Below, one piece after another: positions 58,954-64,000 of a DNA stretch of 64,000 nucleotides. A program made the position numbers and the translations under genes. Every line of letters starts with the position of its first letter. Position 1 is the first letter of the stretch. The DNA comes from an uncultured Lachnospiraceae bacterium (GTDB lineage: Bacteria; Bacillota; Clostridia; Lachnospirales; Lachnospiraceae), in assembly GCA_945868435.1 (NCBI GenBank), contig CAMBLG010000001.1, positions 62,001 through 126,000 of the forward strand. Direction: 5' to 3'. The notes below the pieces were generated by a model. That model searched no databases. It was not told where the DNA came from and was given only the letters and a program-made list of their open reading frames with translations.

Positions 58954-60912
58954 GTGACAAAGAAAAAACGACCTGTAAAGAAATTTGATCGGAAAATGCG
59001 CGCCAAATTAATGGCGCTTTTTTCCGTGTTAGTACTTGTATTATGTGGACTGATTGGAAGACTGACTTACATTGAGTATACCAGTGGCGAGAAGTACAAG
59101 AAGAAGGTACTTTCTCTGCAATCCTATGACAGCAAGACAATTCCGTATCAGAGGGGAGATATTATGGACGCTTCCGGTACGGTGCTTGCCACCAGCGTTG
59201 CAGTGTACAATGTGATTTTGGATTGTTCTGTCATGACGGATAAGGAAGACTATATTGAACCTACGATACGGGCTTTGGTGGATTGCTTTCCGAATCTGTC
59301 CCGTGAAGATCTGGAGTCCTACGCAGAGAAGGACAAGGACAGTAAGTACATCGTACTTGCAAAAAAACTTTCCTATGATGAGATTCAGCCGTTTATCAAT
59401 CTGGTAGACCAGGTGGATGAAAAGGGAAACAAAGTAAATCCCAACATCAAGGGAGTATGGTTTGAAAAAGAATACCAGAGAACCTATCCGTATGGAACAC
59501 TTGCGGCGTCGGTCATTGGATTTACATCTTCCGGTAACGTGGGAACTTCAGGACTAGAGAATTATTATGATGACACATTAAATGGCGTGAATGGAAGAGA
59601 GTATGGTTACCTGAATTCGGATAATGACTTTGAAAAGACCGTTATTCCCGCGCAGGATGGAAATACACTTGTCTGTTCCGTCGATGCCAATATTCAGTCC
59701 ATCGTGGAAGAGAAAATTCTGGAATTCAATGAGGCATACCGCGATAATTATCGTGAGGGAGCGGGAAGTGAGAATACAGCGGTTATCATTATGGAACCGG
59801 ATACCGGACGGATCCTTGCCATGGCAGACTATCCGGTGTTTGATCCCAATAATCCGAGAGATTTATCCTTGTACTATACAGAGGATGAAATTGAGGCAAT
59901 GACTGATGAAGAGACGTTGAATATACTGAATGGCTTATGGCAGAATTACTGTGTCACCGGCACTTACGAACCGGGATCTGTACAGAAGCCTTTCACCGTG
60001 GCCAGTGGTCTGGAAACCGGAACGGTCAATGGCGGAATGACGTTTGAGTGTGACGGTGGAGAGCAGTTTGATCGATGGGTGAGTTGTGTAAACAGAAACG
60101 GTCATGGAACAGAGACCGTAGAGGGGGCGCTCATGGATTCCTGCAACGATGCACTGATGCAGATGTCCTATATGATTGGCGCAGAGAACTTCCTTGAATA
60201 TCAATCAATTTTCGGATTTGGACAGAAGACGGGAATTGATCTGCCGGGAGAAGCGAACACCTCCACACTGATTTATACTTTGGATAATATGAAGCCGATT
60301 GACCTGGCAACAAATTCGTTTGGCCAGAACTACAATTGTACCATGATCCAGATCGCCAGTGCGTTTGCTTCCCTTATCAATGGAGGAACTTATTATCAGC
60401 CGCAGGTTGTGGAAAAGATTACAGATGCATCCGGGAATACGATTTCCGTAAACGAGCCAAAGGTAATCAAACAGACCGTTTCCGAGAGTACCAGTGCCCA
60501 GCTGAAAGAGTACCTGCTTCATGTTGTATCGGACGGTACCGGTGGAACTGCAAAGGTAGACGGGTATTCCATGGGCGGAAAAACGGGAACGGCTCAGAAG
60601 CTGCCGCGAGGAAATGGAAAGTATCTGGTATCCTTTATGGGATTTGCCCCATATGATGATCCTCAGCTGTTGATCTATTGCATTGTGGATGAACCCAATG
60701 TGCCGGATCAGGCCCACAGCTATTTCGCACAGAATATTGTAAGAGAAATCCTGGAAGAAGTGCTTCCATATATGAATATTTATCCGGACGAGGAACTGAC
60801 GGGCAGAAATGAGGGTCTTGATGTGACCGGCGTAAATGCACAGTGGACCGGAGAACATACTCCGACTGCAGAACCGGAGAAGTCCGAGGAAGAGCCTGAG
60901 GAAGAAGAATAG
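58954..60912 (+). CDS. Penicillin-binding transpeptidase (FtsI/PBP2-type)
   Basis: EPGSVQKPFTVASGLE (SxxK), SCNDALMQ (SxN), GGKTGTAQK (KTG). Confidence 0.94.
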   Translation: MTKKKRPVKKFDRKMRAKLMALFSVLVLVLCGLIGRLTYIEYTSGEKYKKKVLSLQSYDSKTIPYQRGDIMDASGTVLATSVAVYNVILDCSVMTDKEDYIEPTIRALVDCFPNLSREDLESYAEKDKDSKYIVLAKKLSYDEIQPFINLVDQVDEKGNKVNPNIKGVWFEKEYQRTYPYGTLAASVIGFTSSGNVGTSGLENYYDDTLNGVNGREYGYLNSDNDFEKTVIPAQDGNTLVCSVDANIQSIVEEKILEFNEAYRDNYREGAGSENTAVIIMEPDTGRILAMADYPVFDPNNPRDLSLYYTEDEIEAMTDEETLNILNGLWQNYCVTGTYEPGSVQKPFTVASGLETGTVNGGMTFECDGGEQFDRWVSCVNRNGHGTETVEGALMDSCNDALMQMSYMIGAENFLEYQSIFGFGQKTGIDLPGEANTSTLIYTLDNMKPIDLATNSFGQNYNCTMIQIASAFASLINGGTYYQPQVVEKITDASGNTISVNEPKVIKQTVSESTSAQLKEYLLHVVSDGTGGTAKVDGYSMGGKTGTAQKLPRGNGKYLVSFMGFAPYDDPQLLIYCIVDEPNVPDQAHSYFAQNIVREILEEVLPYMNIYPDEELTGRNEGLDVTGVNAQWTGEHTPTAEPEKSEEEPEEEE

Positions 60913-61007
60913 CCCTAATGCCGGGAAAATGGCCGAGCAAGCGGGTTCTAGTATACATCCGCAGAACATACATTAATACGAAGAAGGCATAGGAAGAGGT
61001 CTGTATA

Positions 61008-62765
61008 ATGGAGAGAAATAAGACCTTTCACCGCAAGAAAATATGCGTTTTCTTCTTTGCAGTATTGTTCTGCGGATGTGTTTTGCTTGGCCGGCTAGTA
61101 TATCTTATGGTTTTTCGCGGAGATTATTACTCAGAGTTGGCCACGGATTTGCAACAGAGAGAACGGCAAATCAAAGCGGCAAGGGGAAAAATCATAGATG
61201 CCAATGGCGTTGTGCTTGCATCGAACAAATCGGTCTGTACCATATCGGTGATTCACAATCAGATTGAGGAACCGGAGGCTGTCATTGACATGCTGGTAAA
61301 GGAATTGGGGTTGTCGGAGGAGACGGTGAGGAAGCGTGTGGAGAAGGTGACTTCCATTGAGCGGATCAAAAGCAATGTGGACAAGGAAACCGGAAACCGC
61401 ATTCTGGCATATGGATATGCAGGCGTGAAAGTGGATGAGGATTACAAGCGGGATTATCCCTATGATGATCTGGCATCGAAAGTGCTTGGTTTTACCGGTG
61501 GCGACAATCAGGGAATCATCGGGCTGGAGACGGTTTACGACAGCTATCTGCAGGGAACGGGCGGAACTATTTTGACTACCACAGATGCCCGGGGCATTGA
61601 GGTGGATAACATCGGTGAGGAGCGGGTGGAACCGGTGGCCGGCAACAATCTGCATGTGTCCTTGGACTACAATATCCAGATGTTTGCTGCACAGGCGGCA
61701 GAAAAGGCCTATATTCAGAAGGAAGCAGACTCGGTCAGTGTGATTGTCATGAATCCCCAGAATGGGGAGATTATGGCCATGGTTGACTATCCCGAATTTA
61801 ACTTAAACGATCCGTTTACGCTGATCGAGCAATACGAAGCATATGCGGGAACGGAGGAGGAACAGGATTATCTGAACCGCATGTGGAGAAACCAGTGTGT
61901 GAGTGATACCTATGAGCCGGGCTCTACATTCAAGATTATTACCACCAGTGCAGCTCTGGAGGAAGATGTGGTGTCTATCAATGAGAATTTTTATTGCCCG
62001 GGCTATATTGTGGTGGAGGATCGAAGAATTCGCTGTCATAAAACCCAGGGACACGGGGCGGAAACCTTTGTGGAGGGAATTGAGAACTCCTGTAATCCTG
62101 TGTTTATCAATGTAGGACTCAGAATCGGATCAGACCGCTTTTATGATTACTTTGAGCAGTTTGGTTTATTGCAGAAGACCGGTATCGACCTTCCGGGTGA
62201 GGCCAATACCATCATGCATAAAAAAGAGGATATCGGACTGGTAGAGCTTGCAACAATCTCTTTTGGTCAGTCCTTTCAGATTACACCGATTCAGCTTGCA
62301 ACAACGGTGTCCTCACTGATCAATGGCGGAAATCGTGTAACTCCGCATTTTGGCGTGTGGGTGGAATCTCCGGATGGAGAGGTGATAGAGGAATTAGAGT
62401 ATGACACGCAGGAGGGGATCTGCAGCGAGGAAACATCGGAGACTCTGCGCATGCTCTTGGAAAAAGTCGTGTCTGAGGGCGGTGGAAACAAAGCGTACAT
62501 AGAGGGCTATGAGATTGGTGGCAAGACCGCCACATCCCAGACGCTGCCTCGTTCTGCCAACAAGTATATTTCCTCATTTCTGGGGTTTGCCCCGGCAGAT
62601 GATCCGCAGGTGATGGTGCTTGTTATCATTCGTAACCCCACCGGTGTATACTATGGAGGAACCATTGCGGCTCCTGTGGCGAAAGATATCTTTGCAGATA
62701 TTCTTCCTTATCTTGGATATGAGCCGGAGGAACAAGTGGAAGAAGGCAGTTCACAAGAGGAGTGA
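61008..62765 (+). CDS. Second penicillin-binding transpeptidase (FtsI/SpoVD-type) with KTA in place of KTG
   Basis: EPGSTFKIITTSAALEE (SxxK), SCNPVFINVG (SxN), GGKTATSQTLPRSANKYISSF. Confidence 0.93.
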   Translation: MERNKTFHRKKICVFFFAVLFCGCVLLGRLVYLMVFRGDYYSELATDLQQRERQIKAARGKIIDANGVVLASNKSVCTISVIHNQIEEPEAVIDMLVKELGLSEETVRKRVEKVTSIERIKSNVDKETGNRILAYGYAGVKVDEDYKRDYPYDDLASKVLGFTGGDNQGIIGLETVYDSYLQGTGGTILTTTDARGIEVDNIGEERVEPVAGNNLHVSLDYNIQMFAAQAAEKAYIQKEADSVSVIVMNPQNGEIMAMVDYPEFNLNDPFTLIEQYEAYAGTEEEQDYLNRMWRNQCVSDTYEPGSTFKIITTSAALEEDVVSINENFYCPGYIVVEDRRIRCHKTQGHGAETFVEGIENSCNPVFINVGLRIGSDRFYDYFEQFGLLQKTGIDLPGEANTIMHKKEDIGLVELATISFGQSFQITPIQLATTVSSLINGGNRVTPHFGVWVESPDGEVIEELEYDTQEGICSEETSETLRMLLEKVVSEGGGNKAYIEGYEIGGKTATSQTLPRSANKYISSFLGFAPADDPQVMVLVIIRNPTGVYYGGTIAAPVAKDIFADILPYLGYEPEEQVEEGSSQEE

Positions 62766-62866
62766 CAGAGAGATTAAGTGTTGTATTTGGAACGAGAATA
62801 GAATACAATGATAGTTATGGAAATGATCAGGGGAAAATATCCCTGGGAGGAAGAGAGGAACGATAG

Positions 62867-64000
62867 ATGCAGATGGAAGGAAAGAGAGTTCTTGTGGTGG
62901 GGACCGGTATAAGTGGAATTGCTGCCACAGAGCTGCTTGTAAATAAGAAGATAGACACGGTTTTATTTGATGGAAATGAGAATCTGGATGTGGATGCGCT
63001 CTATGAGAAGCACCCCACTGTCAGAAATGTTCCTTTGATTCTCGGAGCGCTGACGGACGAACAGATGGATACGATTGACATTGCAGTTTTAAGTCCCGGA
63101 GTTCCTACGGATCTTCCGATGGTTCTCGCAATGAAAGACAGGGGAATCGCAATCTGGGGAGAGATTGAGCTGGCCTATTATTTCGGAAAGGGCAGAGTTG
63201 TTGCCATTACCGGAACCAACGGCAAGACCACGACCACAGCGCTGACCGGTGCAATTATGAAGAATTACTATAAGGATGTGCGGATTGTGGGCAATATCGG
63301 AATTCCGTATACGCAGGAAGCAGCCGATATGACAGAGGACACCGTCACAGTTGCGGAGATCAGCAGTTTCCAGCTGGAGACCATCCATGACTTCGCACCG
63401 GAAGTGACGGCAATCTTAAATATCACACCGGATCATCTGAACCGTCACCACACCATGGAGAACTATATTGCTGCGAAGGAGAGTATCACAAAGAATCAGA
63501 ATCAGTCAGGAACCTGTGTCCTGAATTATGAGGATGAGGAACTTCGCCGGTTCGGCGAGAAGTGTCCGGCAAAGGTTGTATATTTCAGCAGCAGACGGAA
63601 GCTGGACAATGGATTCTATCTGGATGGAGAGGACATCTATCAGGCTGTGAACCAAACAGCGACACATGTGATCCATGTGGATGAACTGAATCTTCTGGGA
63701 CGACACAATTACGAAAATGTCATGGCGGCCTGTGCCATGGCCAGCGCATTCGGAGTGCCGATGGATAAGATCGTAGAGGTGCTGAAGACCTTTACCGCTG
63801 TGGAACATCGAATCGAATATGTGACAGAGAAGCGTGGCGTAAAGTTTTATAATGATTCCAAGGGCACGAATCCGGATGCCGCCATTCAGGGAATCCGTGC
63901 CATGAACCGCCCGACCTGGCTGATCGGAGGCGGATATGATAAGCAGTCAGAGTATGACGAGTGGATCGAAGCCTTTGATGGCAAAGTCCGATCACTGGTT
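62867..64000 (+). CDS. murD: UDP-N-acetylmuramoylalanine--D-glutamate ligase, N-terminal part (runs off window)
   Basis: MQMEGKRVLVVGTGISGIAATELL, ITGTNGKTTTTALTGAI, EISSFQLETI, NITPDHLNRH; open to window end. Confidence 0.95.
   Translation, partial: MQMEGKRVLVVGTGISGIAATELLVNKKIDTVLFDGNENLDVDALYEKHPTVRNVPLILGALTDEQMDTIDIAVLSPGVPTDLPMVLAMKDRGIAIWGEIELAYYFGKGRVVAITGTNGKTTTTALTGAIMKNYYKDVRIVGNIGIPYTQEAADMTEDTVTVAEISSFQLETIHDFAPEVTAILNITPDHLNRHHTMENYIAAKESITKNQNQSGTCVLNYEDEELRRFGEKCPAKVVYFSSRRKLDNGFYLDGEDIYQAVNQTATHVIHVDELNLLGRHNYENVMAACAMASAFGVPMDKIVEVLKTFTAVEHRIEYVTEKRGVKFYNDSKGTNPDAAIQGIRAMNRPTWLIGGGYDKQSEYDEWIEAFDGKVRSLV

Overview
This is a 64 kb chromosomal window with the gene content and order of a Clostridia/Lachnospiraceae-type Firmicute; the taxon is inferred, not proven. 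Nearly every gene is on the + strand. In order it contains: smc(3' end)-ftsY; threonine ammonia-lyase; ylxM-ffh-rpsP-khpA-rimM-trmD-rplS; lepB-rbgA-rnhB-ylqG/ylqH-like-yraN-pgeF; a GntR/ABC export cassette; der-plsY-gpsA; dut and a PRTase; a stand-alone MsmK/UgpC ATPase with a CdaR/PucR regulator; a GyrB/GyrA-type topoisomerase pair; folT (minus strand) behind a THF riboswitch; an SLH-protein/HlyD/MacB-type ABC cassette; an orphan ParA; gltBD; an Rpn/PD-(D/E)XK protein; CIRCE-groESL; degV; purA; a T-box-thrS unit; DUF1540; lgt; and the start of the dcw cluster (mraZ-rsmH-ftsL-two PBPs-murD, truncated by the window end). The main discovery candidate is a small family of structured, MITE-like elements with three copies here: 7394-7459, 37719-37913 and 52268-52365. 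Each is bordered by an 8-bp direct repeat (two perfect, one 7/8) that looks like a target-site duplication. Two copies have ~10-bp terminal inverted repeats reading GTNACTATTC. Copy 1 can be drawn as a four-way-junction cloverleaf. Copies 1 and 2 share an identical 20-nt apical loop on different but still self-complementary stems. Copy 3 is 60/61 identical to one end of copy 1 and has rewritten the C-terminus of a TrmD-GNAT fusion gene. Copy 2 lies between the thrS T-box terminator and its downstream genes. The GTAA-type ends with 8-bp duplications suggest mobilisation by an IS66-like transposase (inference). Other notable points are the TrmD-GNAT fusion itself, a 47-bp tandem repeat before lgt, a T-box-controlled small membrane ORF, an SD/anti-SD switch below the THF riboswitch, and a KTA variant of the KTG box in a PBP. 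No rRNA, tRNA or genuine CRISPR array was recognised.
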